DNA from: QHXM01 sp963697975
GTDB taxonomy: Bacteria > Acidobacteriota > Blastocatellia > Pyrinomonadales > Pyrinomonadaceae
Direction of reading: 5' to 3'
Length of the DNA stretch: 64,000 nt
NCBI GenBank assembly: GCA_963697975.1
Contig: OY969111.1
Location: 2,790,001 to 2,854,000, forward strand
Below, piece after piece: positions 40,512 to 49,240 of the stretch (position 1 is its first letter; the number at the start of each line of letters is the position of its first letter). The position numbers were made by a program, and so were the translations under genes. A model generated the notes under the pieces. That model saw only the letters and a list, made by a program, of their open reading frames with translations, was not told the origin of the DNA and did no database searches.

Positions 40512-41825
40512 ATGGGGGAAACAGATACCGACGCTGCCGACCAGTTTGACGCTGCGATCAGCGGGCGAAAACTCGATGAAGGCACGCCGGGTCTCTGGCG
40601 TCGCTACCGGCGTCTCCCGAAGAACGTCTTCGCCATCAGCCTCGTCAGTCTCCTGAACGATGCGTCGAGCGAGATTATTTATCCGCTCCTGTCGTTCTTC
40701 CTCACGATTACGCTGGGCGCGCCGCCCGCCGCCATAGGCATTATCGAAGGCACAGCCGAATCCGTCTCAAGCCTGCTCAAACTCTTCGCGGGTTACTTTT
40801 CGGACAAGCGCGGGCGGCGAAAAGGTCTGGTAGTTTTCGGCTACGCGCTGGCAAGTATGGCTCGCCCGCTGCTCGCATTTGCTGCGAGCTGGTCTCAGGT
40901 CCTCGCCATCCGCGTGACGGATCGCGTCGGCAAGGGAATTCGCTCTGCGCCGCGCGACGCGATGATTGCCGACGCTGCGACGGCGGAAGAAAGGGGCCTG
41001 GCCTTCGGTTTTCATCGCGCGATGGATCATGGAGGCGCGGTGCTGGGGCCGCTGCTCGGTCTTCTGATTCTCCTGTGGATTGCTACGGACATAAACAGGC
41101 CGGAGGTCGGCGACTATCAACGGCTCTTCCTGCTGGCTTCGATTCCGGCGTTCGCCTCTGTGCTGGTTGCCGTCTTCTTTGTACGCGAGATGCCGCGGGA
41201 AAAGCGCGCACCGGCTGATGAGTTGCAGCCGCCTCGTCTCTCCCTGCGCGGCTTTGACCGAAACTTCAAATGGTTTCTCTCCATCATCGCGCTCTTTACG
41301 CTCTCGAATTTCTCGGACATGTTTCTGCTCATCCGCGCGCAGAACGCCGGAAGCGGAGTTGCCAGTATTTTATTGATGTGGGCGGCGCTGCACGGGGTCA
41401 AGGTTTTAAGCTCGCTCGTTGGCGGAGACCTTTCAGACAGGCTCGGTCGCAAGAGTTTGATTGCTGCGGGGTGGCTCTTGCGCGGGGGCGTCTATGCGGG
41501 CTTTGCATTCGTTGACTCGGTTGGAATGACGTGGGCGCTGTTTCTCATCTACGGCATCTATTTCGGATTGGCTGAAGGAGCGGAGAAGGCTCTGGTCGCA
41601 GACCTCGTGCGTCCAGAACAGCGCGGCACGGCTTACGGGTTGTATAATCTGGCGTTCGGCATTACGGTGCTACCGGCCTCGCTGTTGATGGGCGCTCTGT
41701 GGAACTGGAAGGGGCCGCGCCCCGCTTTCATCGTCAGCGCCAGCATCGGCGCGACCGCCGCGCTGCTTCTGATCTTGTTTGTCAGCGCGCGGCCAACAAG
41801 CAGGCCGCAACTTCAGGCCGGTTAG
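40512..41825 (+). CDS. MFS transporter
   Basis: 437 residues with about 12 transmembrane segments. FAGYFSDKRGRRKGLVVFGY is the MFS loop 2-3 signature, GGDLSDRLGRKSLIAAGW its second-half counterpart; RVTDRVGKGIRSAPRDAMIA is also conserved in a large uncharacterised subfamily. The substrate is unknown; drug or metabolite export is possible. The N-terminal 35 residues are polar. Confidence 0.87.
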   Translation: MGETDTDAADQFDAAISGRKLDEGTPGLWRRYRRLPKNVFAISLVSLLNDASSEIIYPLLSFFLTITLGAPPAAIGIIEGTAESVSSLLKLFAGYFSDKRGRRKGLVVFGYALASMARPLLAFAASWSQVLAIRVTDRVGKGIRSAPRDAMIADAATAEERGLAFGFHRAMDHGGAVLGPLLGLLILLWIATDINRPEVGDYQRLFLLASIPAFASVLVAVFFVREMPREKRAPADELQPPRLSLRGFDRNFKWFLSIIALFTLSNFSDMFLLIRAQNAGSGVASILLMWAALHGVKVLSSLVGGDLSDRLGRKSLIAAGWLLRGGVYAGFAFVDSVGMTWALFLIYGIYFGLAEGAEKALVADLVRPEQRGTAYGLYNLAFGITVLPASLLMGALWNWKGPRPAFIVSASIGATAALLLILFVSARPTSRPQLQAG

Positions 41826-41892
41826 CGACGACTCAACGGCCTGATAGCGATTGACGATTGGATGCTACCGTTGCGGATGCAAGGAGAGTCAC

Positions 41893-42438
41893 ATGGCGTT
41901 AATCAAACATAGCCTTTCACCAGCCGCAGGTGTCTCACCGGGCATAGGCTTCTCGCTGGCCGCGCTGGAAGAGGTGCGCGAGCAATTACGCGAAGCTGTG
42001 AAGGATTTGTCTGACGCTGAGATTGCACGTCGCGGTGTTGCTGACACGCACACAATCGGCGCGCTCATCCTTCACATCGGCGAAGCAGAATGGTGGTGGA
42101 TGAATTGTATTGTTCAGGGAGGCCAGGTGACTGACGAGATTCGCCGCCAGCCTTACTGGGATGTGCTCGAAGACCCTGATGCTTTCAGTTCTAAAAATTA
42201 TTCCGCCAGCTTTTGTCTGGACACGATTGGTGCCATTCGAGAAGAGACGCGCGGCTTCCTCGCCTCGCTCACCGACGACGCGCTGGAAAACGTTTACGGC
42301 CACACGCGAGGCGAAAGAACAGTGGAGGCCACCTTGCGCTGGATTCTCCATCACCTCGTTGACCACGAGGCGCAGCACAAGGGGCAGATACTGATGCTCA
42401 AGCGTCTTCTCGGTGCGAAGACGGAAGATTTGATTTAG
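41893..42438 (+). CDS. DinB-family protein
   Basis: 181 residues from ATG 41893, preceded by AAGGAGA. Three metal-binding histidines of the DinB/YfiT four-helix bundle are seen in LILHIGEAEWWW and LHHLVDHEAQHKGQI. Members include thiol transferases and damage-inducible proteins; the exact role is not clear. It is cytosolic. A repeat hairpin follows. Confidence 0.88.
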   Translation: MALIKHSLSPAAGVSPGIGFSLAALEEVREQLREAVKDLSDAEIARRGVADTHTIGALILHIGEAEWWWMNCIVQGGQVTDEIRRQPYWDVLEDPDAFSSKNYSASFCLDTIGAIREETRGFLASLTDDALENVYGHTRGERTVEATLRWILHHLVDHEAQHKGQILMLKRLLGAKTEDLI

Positions 42439-42459
42439 AGTCATTAACAACACTGAAAA

Positions 42460-42580
42460 GAATTAGACAGGATTAACAAGATGGACAGGATAGGCAGGAT
42501 GAAAGAACAAACATTCAACCTTCTTGACTTGTATGATGTTCTTAATCTTGCTAATCCTGTTAATCCTGTCTAATTCTTAA
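42460..42580. repeat. repeat hairpin, GGATTAACA/GGACAGGAT family
   Basis: Left arm AGAATTAGACAGGATTAACA, right arm TGTTAATCCTGTCTAATTCT (exact inverse). Inner units GGACAGGATAGGCAGGATGA and TTCTTAATCTTGCTAATCC. Same family as 52602-52693 and 62828-62929. Confidence 0.85.
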
Positions 42581-42611
42581 TTGGCGCTCTTTCACTGGGG
42601 GAGTAATAAAG

Positions 42612-42920
42612 TTGAATCTCGAAATTGAAAGATGGAATGAGAGTGAGCCGCCTGACGCTCAAACCTTACGCAAGCGCATGAAATCGGAAGGCTACAGTGT
42701 GTTTGAATCGAGGGATGCGGCGGGCACGACCTATGGCCCGCACACACACGCGGAAGATCAATCCCACTGGATTGTCAGCGGCACGCTGATTCTGCGCGTC
42801 GGGTGGGAAGAGTACACCTTGCGCGCGGGCGACCGCGATTATCTTCCGGCCAACACAGAGCATTCCGCCATTGTTCCCAGAGACGAACCTGTTGTTTACC
42901 TGATCGGCATAAAATACTGA
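42612..42920 (+). CDS. cupin-domain protein
   Basis: 102 residues, single cupin. TYGPHTHAEDQSHWIVSG holds the first His motif and AGDRDYLPANTEHSA the second. GGGGGAG lies upstream. No substrate can be assigned. The stop overlaps the polymerase start (TGATG), so the two are co-translated. Confidence 0.87.
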   Translation: MNLEIERWNESEPPDAQTLRKRMKSEGYSVFESRDAAGTTYGPHTHAEDQSHWIVSGTLILRVGWEEYTLRAGDRDYLPANTEHSAIVPRDEPVVYLIGIKY

Positions 42921-44701
42921 TGATTGCTACAGACTATCAATTGATTACCACAGCCGGAGAACTGCGCGCCGCCGTCGAAGATATGAGGCAGCACGCGGTC
43001 ATCGGCTTCGATACTGAAACTACTTCGCTTGATCCCTATCAAGGTCGCCTGCGTCTTATCCAAATGGCCGCGCCCGACGGCGTCCGCATCATCGACCTTG
43101 ATCGTTTCAATGATGGCGATGTGAAAAAGAGTGAAGCTCTCGCGCCGCTCAGGGAACTGCTCGCTGCTGCGCGTCCCGTCAAAATCGCGCACAACGCCAA
43201 GTTCGATGCGAAGTGGATCAAGCACACGCTTGGCGTCGAGATTGGCGGCTTGTTCGACACGCTGCTTGCCAGCCAGATTATTTCGGCAGGCGACACGGAT
43301 GAGCGACACGGCCTCGAAGCCGTCGCCTCGCGTTATCTGAACGAGACTGTTGACAAGGCCGAACAGTTGAGCGATTGGAGCGGCGAGCTTTCCGAGGCGC
43401 AGCTTGAGTATGCGGCGCGCGACGCCTCCGTGCTTCCTCAGCTTCGTGAGAAACAGCTTGCAAAGCTCAAGGCGGACGCGCTTCTCAAATGCGCGCAACT
43501 CGAATTTGAATGCGTGCTGCCCGTCGCGTCGCTTGAGTTGGCGGGAATTTATCTGGACAAGGAGCGATGGCGCGAGCAATTGGCCGTCGTCGAGAAAAAA
43601 CGCGCTGAGCTGGCGGAAACGTTGCAGGACATGCTGGCGGAAGAATCCATGCAAGGCTCACTCTTCGGCGGTCCGACACGCGTTGACCTGAATATTGACT
43701 CACATGTGCAATTGACCAAAGCCTTGAAGCGACGCGGTATCGAAGTGCCCGACGGAACTCGCAATTGGAAACTCCAGCCGCTCGCAGAAAAGCACATCGA
43801 GATCAAAACACTGCTCGAATACCGTACCGTCCAGAAGGCGCTCACCAGTTACGGCGAAAACATCCTGAACGAAATCAGCCCCGTGACGGGTCGCATCCAC
43901 GCGGACTTTCGCCAGATCGGTGCGCCTACGGGCAGATTTGCCTGCACCAATCCCAACATCCAACAGGTGCCGCACTCGATTGAATACCGCCGCTGCTTCC
44001 GCGCGCCCGAAGGCAGAAAGCTCATCATCAGCGATTACTCCCAGATAGAACTGCGGATTCTCGCAGACTTCACGGGCGATCAAGGATTCGTAGACGCTTT
44101 CAATTCCGGCGCGGACTTGCACAAAGTCACCGCCGCGCAGGTCTTCAACACCCCGCTTGAGAGCGTCACGAAAGTGCAGCGCGACTTCGCCAAGCGCCTG
44201 AACTTCGGCGTGGTTTACGGCATCGGCGCACAACGCTTCTCGATGATGACCGGACTCACGCTGACAGACGCCGAAGACATCCTGCGCCGCTACTTCGCCA
44301 CCTATCGCCAACTAGACACATGGCTCCGCGACGCCGCTCAACGCGCTGTCCGTGAACGCACAGCACGCACAGCTTCAGGCCGCCTCGCCCGCTTTCGCTT
44401 CGATTCGGAAGACCGTCAAGCCGTCTCGCTCGCCCAACGCAACGGAAAAAATACGCCGATCCAGGGTTCAAGTGCTGACATTCTCAAGCGCGCCCTGCGG
44501 CTTCTCCACGACGAGTTGCGAGACACGTCAGCCTGCATCGTCAACATCGTGCATGACGAGATTGTGGTTGAAGCCGACGCGAATGAAACGGATGCTATTG
44601 CCAGAAAAGTCGAAGACGCGATGTGCAGGGCGGGCGAAGAATACGTCAGGAAAGTTCCGGTGAAGGTGGAAACCGAAGTGTCGGACGAATGGGTCAAGTA
44701 A
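42920..44701 (+). CDS. family A DNA polymerase with 3'-5' exonuclease, no 5' nuclease
   Basis: 593 residues from ATG 42920. The N-terminal DEDD exonuclease (VIGFDTETTSLDPYQGRL, IAHNAKFDAKW, LEYAARDASVL) is followed by a polymerase palm: motif A SDYSQIELRILADF, motif B RDFAKRLNFGVVYGIG, motif C IVHDEIVVEAD. The N-terminal 5'-3' exonuclease of PolI is absent, so it resembles phage-like or secondary polymerases. Its role may be repair. Coupling to a cupin gene is unusual. Confidence 0.92.
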   Translation: MIATDYQLITTAGELRAAVEDMRQHAVIGFDTETTSLDPYQGRLRLIQMAAPDGVRIIDLDRFNDGDVKKSEALAPLRELLAAARPVKIAHNAKFDAKWIKHTLGVEIGGLFDTLLASQIISAGDTDERHGLEAVASRYLNETVDKAEQLSDWSGELSEAQLEYAARDASVLPQLREKQLAKLKADALLKCAQLEFECVLPVASLELAGIYLDKERWREQLAVVEKKRAELAETLQDMLAEESMQGSLFGGPTRVDLNIDSHVQLTKALKRRGIEVPDGTRNWKLQPLAEKHIEIKTLLEYRTVQKALTSYGENILNEISPVTGRIHADFRQIGAPTGRFACTNPNIQQVPHSIEYRRCFRAPEGRKLIISDYSQIELRILADFTGDQGFVDAFNSGADLHKVTAAQVFNTPLESVTKVQRDFAKRLNFGVVYGIGAQRFSMMTGLTLTDAEDILRRYFATYRQLDTWLRDAAQRAVRERTARTASGRLARFRFDSEDRQAVSLAQRNGKNTPIQGSSADILKRALRLLHDELRDTSACIVNIVHDEIVVEADANETDAIARKVEDAMCRAGEEYVRKVPVKVETEVSDEWVK

Positions 44702-44705
44702 AGCA

Positions 44706-44826
44706 GGGGTGAGGGATGAGGGATGAAAGGCGAAGGATGAACGCTGAATTCTGAACGATGAACTGTTCTTACTTCCGCATTCAGCGTTCCGACTTCATCG
44801 TTCCTTTCTTCATCCCTCATCCTTGC
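44706..44826. repeat. heptad-repeat hairpin, GGGATGA/GAACGCTG family
   Basis: Left arm with GAGGGATGAGGGATGA, GGATGAACGCTGAATTCTGA units; right arm inverse (TTCAGCGTTCCGACTTCATC, CATCCCTCATCC). It encodes the last residues (SKDEG) and stop of the convergent permease. Confidence 0.8.
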
Positions 44827-46330
44827 TCTCAAACGCTGGCAGTGGCGCGGCTGTCTTGCGCCAGATGAAATAGACGGGGATGCCTGTCAGCACGAGCAGG
44901 TAGCCGATGCCGGAAGTCTTAGGCGTCAGGTACGCTAAATCCAGCACCAGTAACAGCGCCAGCGTGATGTAGATGATGGGAACTACTGGATAACCGAAGG
45001 TGCGATAGGGACGTTCGGCATCGGGAGCTTTGCGGCGCATGACGATCACGGCTCCAACCATCAGCGCGTAGAAGACCAGATCAGCCGAGATGATGTAGTC
45101 GAGCAGTTGGCTGTAGACGTTGCCATACTTGAATTCATTCGGATTAGCGCCTGCCGTGACCGTGCGCGGCAGCGTCAGCAAGCAAGCCCAGACGCCTTGC
45201 GCGACGAGCGCGACGACGGGCACGTGGCGCTCGTTGACCGTTCCGACGCGCGCGAAGAACAGGCGGTCGCGCGCCATCGCGTAGTAGATACGCGCCCCCG
45301 CCAGAATCAATCCGTTGTTGCAACCGAAAGTCGAGATCATGATTGCCACAGCCATGATGACCATACCCGGCTGTCCGAAGATGGTCTGCATCGTATCTGT
45401 GGCAACCCTGTGTTGCGGATTCTGAATCCTTGCCAGCGGCAAGGTGACGACATAGGCGACGTTGGCGAGAAGATAAAGCAGGACGACTGCGCCGCAGCCG
45501 ATGAGCAGGGCGCGTGGCAGATTGCGTCCGGGATCGCGGATTTCGCTTCCCGTGAACGTCACGTTGTTCCATGCCGATTGAGCAAACAGCGGGCCGACCA
45601 TCGCCAGCCCCACCAGCATCAGGAGCGCCAGTGGACCTGTTGAATCCAGAGCCTGCGGCGTCGCTTGCGGACTCCAACCATTAGCTACAGGATTCCACCA
45701 CGAAGAAGTATAGGCCGCGCTTCCTTTGTTCCAGCCGAGCGCAAAGCCCAAGATTATGAGACCAAGCAGAGCCGCCGTCTTGGTGAACGTGAAAGTGTTC
45801 TGGATTAGTTTGCCCGTCTTCAGCCCGCGCGTGTTGGTGAAAGTGAGTAGCAGGATGAGAAGGATGGCTACGAGTTGCTGTGTCGAAAGGCTAAGCGCAT
45901 AGCTTCCCAGATGAAAGGGCCCGATGAGGTTATTGCTGGCAGAGACTCCGGGCGCAATCACTCCCAGAAAATCTGCGAAGGCGACCGCGACGGCTGCGAT
46001 CGTCCCGGTCTGGATAACGAAGAAGAGCGACCAGCCGAAGAGAAAGCCTGTGGCCGAGCCATAAGCCTCGCGCAGGAAAACATATTGACCGCCCGCGCGC
46101 GGCATCATCGCCGCCAACTCCGCGCAACAAAGAGCGCCCGTAATCGTCAGCACGCCCGCGAGCGCCCACACCATTAACAACCATCCCGGCGAGCCGACGA
46201 GCGCAGAGGATTTAGCGGAAACGATAAAGATGCCCGAACCGATCATCGAGCCGATGACGATCATCGTGGCGTCGAGCAGCCCGAAGCCCCGAATGAGTTT
46301 TCCTTCACGCAAGCTTTCTTGATTGCTCAT
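44810..46330 (-). CDS. APC-family amino acid permease
   Basis: 506 residues with about 12 transmembrane helices. MIGSGIFIVSAKSSALVGSP is the helix 1 unwound substrate site of APC transporters; LCCAELAAMMPRAGGQYVFL and the later NNGLILAGARIYYAMARDRLFF are also typical. The substrate is a neutral or other amino acid. The C-terminal residues come from a heptad repeat. Confidence 0.9.
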   Translation of the reverse strand: MSNQESLREGKLIRGFGLLDATMIVIGSMIGSGIFIVSAKSSALVGSPGWLLMVWALAGVLTITGALCCAELAAMMPRAGGQYVFLREAYGSATGFLFGWSLFFVIQTGTIAAVAVAFADFLGVIAPGVSASNNLIGPFHLGSYALSLSTQQLVAILLILLLTFTNTRGLKTGKLIQNTFTFTKTAALLGLIILGFALGWNKGSAAYTSSWWNPVANGWSPQATPQALDSTGPLALLMLVGLAMVGPLFAQSAWNNVTFTGSEIRDPGRNLPRALLIGCGAVVLLYLLANVAYVVTLPLARIQNPQHRVATDTMQTIFGQPGMVIMAVAIMISTFGCNNGLILAGARIYYAMARDRLFFARVGTVNERHVPVVALVAQGVWACLLTLPRTVTAGANPNEFKYGNVYSQLLDYIISADLVFYALMVGAVIVMRRKAPDAERPYRTFGYPVVPIIYITLALLLVLDLAYLTPKTSGIGYLLVLTGIPVYFIWRKTAAPLPAFESKDEG

Positions 46331-46390
46331 GGGTAGTCTCCATCTCGATTGATGAAATCAAGGCTGATGCCCCATGCTCGTTTTGCGAGA

Positions 46391-46996
46391 TTACTTGCCG
46401 GGCTTGATCTTGTCGGGGTTGCGGCGCGCAATCTCGTCTGCCTGACGTTCGAGCCGTCCGGCTTCGTTGATTAATTTGTCGAACCGTTCGCTTGATTGCT
46501 GAATCTCGTTCTTGGCTTTTTCCGTTGTGGGCTTGTCTGTGCTTCCCGTAGCGTCGCGTAAGGTGATGATGCCGCGACGGAGTTCCTTAAATGCTTCGAT
46601 GGCTTTGTTGACCGACTGTGCGCGCAGTGAGAGGTAGTCTTTGATCGTCGCGTCAACGTCCAGTTTGGAGGCTTTGTCAAACTTTTCTGCGGCGCTCTGT
46701 CCCTTTTCCAGACCCTGATCGATGGCCTTGACGGAATCATCCATGATCCTTTTGGCGGCGGCGAAATCGTTTGCGTTGAGCGCGCGGGTGACTTCCGTTT
46801 CCCTGTTCTTATTCGCCTGAACAATTCTCTCTATCTCACGAATGTCTTCGCCCGCGCTCCGGTTAAGCCCATTGGCCTCGTCAATCTCGCCGCCGCCGCC
46901 GAGTTTTCTGAGCGCCTGACAGGAGGCGACCATCAATGAGACGAGCAGCACGAGCGCTGTCAAGACTGCGCGGCTTCGTTCTCTCGAATCCAGCAT
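46391..46996 (-). CDS. putative lipoprotein, helical
   Basis: 201 residues from ATG 46996 (a TTG at 47029 lies inside a repeat and is less likely). The signal ends LLVSLMVASC, a lipobox, so it is probably a lipoprotein. The rest is almost all alpha-helical (ALNANDFAAAKRIMDDSVKA, FDKLINEAGRLERQADEIA), with no recognised family. It lies upstream of the permease on the same strand, 60 bases away. Confidence 0.68.
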   Translation of the reverse strand: MLDSRERSRAVLTALVLLVSLMVASCQALRKLGGGGEIDEANGLNRSAGEDIREIERIVQANKNRETEVTRALNANDFAAAKRIMDDSVKAIDQGLEKGQSAAEKFDKASKLDVDATIKDYLSLRAQSVNKAIEAFKELRRGIITLRDATGSTDKPTTEKAKNEIQQSSERFDKLINEAGRLERQADEIARRNPDKIKPGK

Positions 46997-47028
46997 GAGA
47001 TATTCGCGTTTCCTTTCCACAATCTTCA

Positions 47029-47137
47029 AAAGCAGAAGACAGAAGAACAGGAGCCAGAATACAGGAGTCAGGAGTCAGAATGAAAACAAAAGCGGGGCGC
47101 AGCCTCTTCATTCTGCCTTTCCCTGTCTCCTGCCTTG
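47029..47137. repeat. heptad-repeat hairpin, CAGGAGT family
   Basis: Left arm ACAGGAGTCAGGAGTCAG and CAGAAGACAGAAGA units; right arm inverse (CCCTGTCTCCTGCC). The loop shares GCGCAGCCTCTTCATTCTG with 31649-31749. Confidence 0.75.
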
Positions 47138-47246
47138 GTTGACAGTGTGCGAGAGGCTCAAATAGTCTTAATAGGTTCGGGCTGAAGTGGCTTTCATCCC
47201 GCCTGATAGTAATTGAAACAATCATCGAGAAGACAAGCAAGCAAAC

Positions 47247-48584
47247 ATGGTCAAAAACGACATCACAAAATTAATAGCAGAAAGAGGTGCGCGCGTCGGC
47301 GTCATCGGTCTGGGCTACGTCGGCCTGCCGCTCCTCGTAGAATTTGCGCGCAAGGGCTTTGACTCAACGGGCTTTGAAGTTGACGAATGGAAAGCGGCGG
47401 AAATTAACGCGGGGCGCTCCTACATCGGCGATGTGCCTGAGTCGGCGGTTAAGGAATTGGCCGAAGCCGGGCGTTTAAGCGCCACCGTTCAGTTCGAGCA
47501 TCTGAGGAATTGCGACGCGATTATCATCTGCGTGCCGACGCCACTGAGAAAGACCAAAGAGCCGGACGTGTCCTACATCCTCGCGGCAGCCGAAGAGATT
47601 AAGAAAAACCTGCGGCGCGGCCAATTGATAGTCCTTGAGTCAACTACCTATCCGGGAACGACCGACGAAGTTTTGCTTCCGATGTTTGAAGAAACGGGAC
47701 TGAAACTGGACGAAGATTTCCTGCTCGCCTTCTCGCCCGAACGCGTTGACCCCGGCAACCCGCAATTTCAGACACACAACATCCCGAAAGTAGTCGGCGG
47801 CTGCACGGACGCCTCGACGGAAGTGGCCGCGCATCTCTACTCACAGATCGTCAACAACGTTCATTCCGTCAGTTCTGCCCGCGTGGCCGAAGCCGCCAAG
47901 CTCCTCGAAAATACTTTTCGTGCCGTCAACATCGGCATGGCCAACGAGATGGCGCGGCTTTGCTACACGCTCGGCATTGACACTTGGGAAGTCATCAGTG
48001 CGGCAGCCACAAAACCTTTCGGCTTCATGCCGTTTTATCCCGGCCCCGGAATTGGTGGGCACTGCATCCCTTTGGACCCCCATTATCTTTTATGGAAAGC
48101 GCGACAGCATGGCTTTGATTCGCGCTTCATAGGGCTGGCGGAAGAAGTCAACTCGCGTATGCCTGAGCATGTCGTGCAGCTTGTCTCTGATGGGTTGAAC
48201 GATACGGAGAAGCCTTTGAAGGGATCGCGCGTGCTGCTGCTCGGCGTCGCCTACAAGAAGGACATCAACGACGTGCGCGAGAGTCCCGCGCTTTCCATCA
48301 TCGATCGCCTGCGCGCCAAAGGCGCTCGCGTGAGCTATCACGATCCGTTTGTCTCCGAGGTACGCTTCGACGACGCGCATACGCAAAGCGCTGGGGAGCC
48401 GCTCGAATCAATCGCACTCACGGATGAAGAGTTGCGCGCCTCCGATTGCATCGTGATCGTCACAGACCACAGCGAGATCAACTACCGGAGAGTCACCGAG
48501 CTTGCCCCGCTCATCGTTGACACACGCAACGCGCTCGGCGGAGAACTACGGCGCGAGAGCCGGGCCAGAATCATTCGGCTGTAG
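47247..48584 (+). CDS. nucleotide-sugar dehydrogenase (UDP-HexNAc dehydrogenase type)
   Basis: 445 residues. The NAD site is VGVIGLGYVGLPLLVEFARK; LESTTYPGTTDEVL, the catalytic Cys region GPGIGGHCIPLDPHYLLW and the C-terminal VAYKKDINDVRESPAL follow. It is closest to WbpA/WecC-like enzymes that oxidise UDP-GlcNAc or UDP-ManNAc to uronic acids. With the 2-epimerase at 49241 it could make UDP-ManNAcA for a surface polysaccharide. First gene of that locus. Confidence 0.92.
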   Translation: MVKNDITKLIAERGARVGVIGLGYVGLPLLVEFARKGFDSTGFEVDEWKAAEINAGRSYIGDVPESAVKELAEAGRLSATVQFEHLRNCDAIIICVPTPLRKTKEPDVSYILAAAEEIKKNLRRGQLIVLESTTYPGTTDEVLLPMFEETGLKLDEDFLLAFSPERVDPGNPQFQTHNIPKVVGGCTDASTEVAAHLYSQIVNNVHSVSSARVAEAAKLLENTFRAVNIGMANEMARLCYTLGIDTWEVISAAATKPFGFMPFYPGPGIGGHCIPLDPHYLLWKARQHGFDSRFIGLAEEVNSRMPEHVVQLVSDGLNDTEKPLKGSRVLLLGVAYKKDINDVRESPALSIIDRLRAKGARVSYHDPFVSEVRFDDAHTQSAGEPLESIALTDEELRASDCIVIVTDHSEINYRRVTELAPLIVDTRNALGGELRRESRARIIRL

Positions 48585-48626
48585 TTAATAAAAGGAATGC
48601 TTAGAGCTATCGCAGAATAGACGGTC

Positions 48627-48959
48627 ATGAAATTGCCAAATTCTGAACATGCCGTCATAGAGATTGCGAAGCTACGCGATTACAGTCTGAATCTTCTCCA
48701 CGAGGTCGGCCAACACAAGGCGCGTGTTTTTCAAGCAGCTTTAGGCTTGACCCTGGCTGACGCGGATTGGCTGCGTGAGAAATTGTTGCAAGCGGCACAT
48801 AGTGAAGAAGCCGTGACTGGAACAGCATCAGTCTTTGGAGAAAAATATATAATTGATGTCTTGATTGTAAGGGGAGAACGTAGTGCTACGGTACGGACAT
48901 CGTAGATCGTGGAATACGGGACAGACTTTCCACGCCTGACAAGTTGTTATGTGTTATGA
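48627..48959 (+). pseudogene. DUF6883-like gene interrupted by an in-frame TAG
   Basis: From ATG 48627 the frame gives KLPNSEHAVIEIAKLRDYSL, HKARVFQAALGLTLADADWL and ends at TAG (48903-48905) after 92 residues. The frame continues past the stop as IVEYGTDFPRLTSCYVL to TGA at 48957, which is the normal DUF6883 ending, where a Trp codon is expected at the TAG position. So a TGG-to-TAG change has truncated it, or the stop is read through. The DUF6883/DUF4926 pair is common next to each other and of unknown role. Confidence 0.7.
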
Positions 48960-48972
48960 AAGGAAAGTAGCG

Positions 48973-49203
48973 ATGCAAGAGATCAAAGAAAATGATGTGG
49001 TTGCGTTGTTGGTTGATCTGCCGGAGCAGAGGCTGCATCGCGGTGATGTTGGGACGGTGATTAATGTGTTTACTAAAACCGAGCATCACCCCGGCGGCTA
49101 CGTGGTTGAGTTTGTGACGGAATCAGGCAGCGTAAACGCGCATGCTGATATTACCGATGCTTCACAACTCATGCGGCTTAATTTCAGACGTGAAGCGGCG
49201 TAG
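48973..49203 (+). CDS. DUF4926 family protein
   Basis: 76 residues from ATG 48973, preceded by GAAAGGAAAG. EIKENDVVALLVDLPEQRLH and RGDVGTVINVFTKTEHHPGG, then YVVEFVTESGSVNAHADI, match DUF4926, small SH3-like proteins commonly next to DUF6883 genes. They sit between two polysaccharide genes with lower GC than the neighbours, so the pair may be an insertion. Function unknown; a toxin-antitoxin role has only been suggested by the pairing. Confidence 0.8.
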   Translation: MQEIKENDVVALLVDLPEQRLHRGDVGTVINVFTKTEHHPGGYVVEFVTESGSVNAHADITDASQLMRLNFRREAA

Positions 49204-49240
49204 GCCGGGTGCAGAAAAAATAATACGGACAAATTCAGTA

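Noticed and set aside
43700..44311. 203-codon minus-strand frame opposite the DNA polymerase gene
   Set aside because: Polymerase motifs A and B are intact on the plus strand; the opposite frame is a composition effect.
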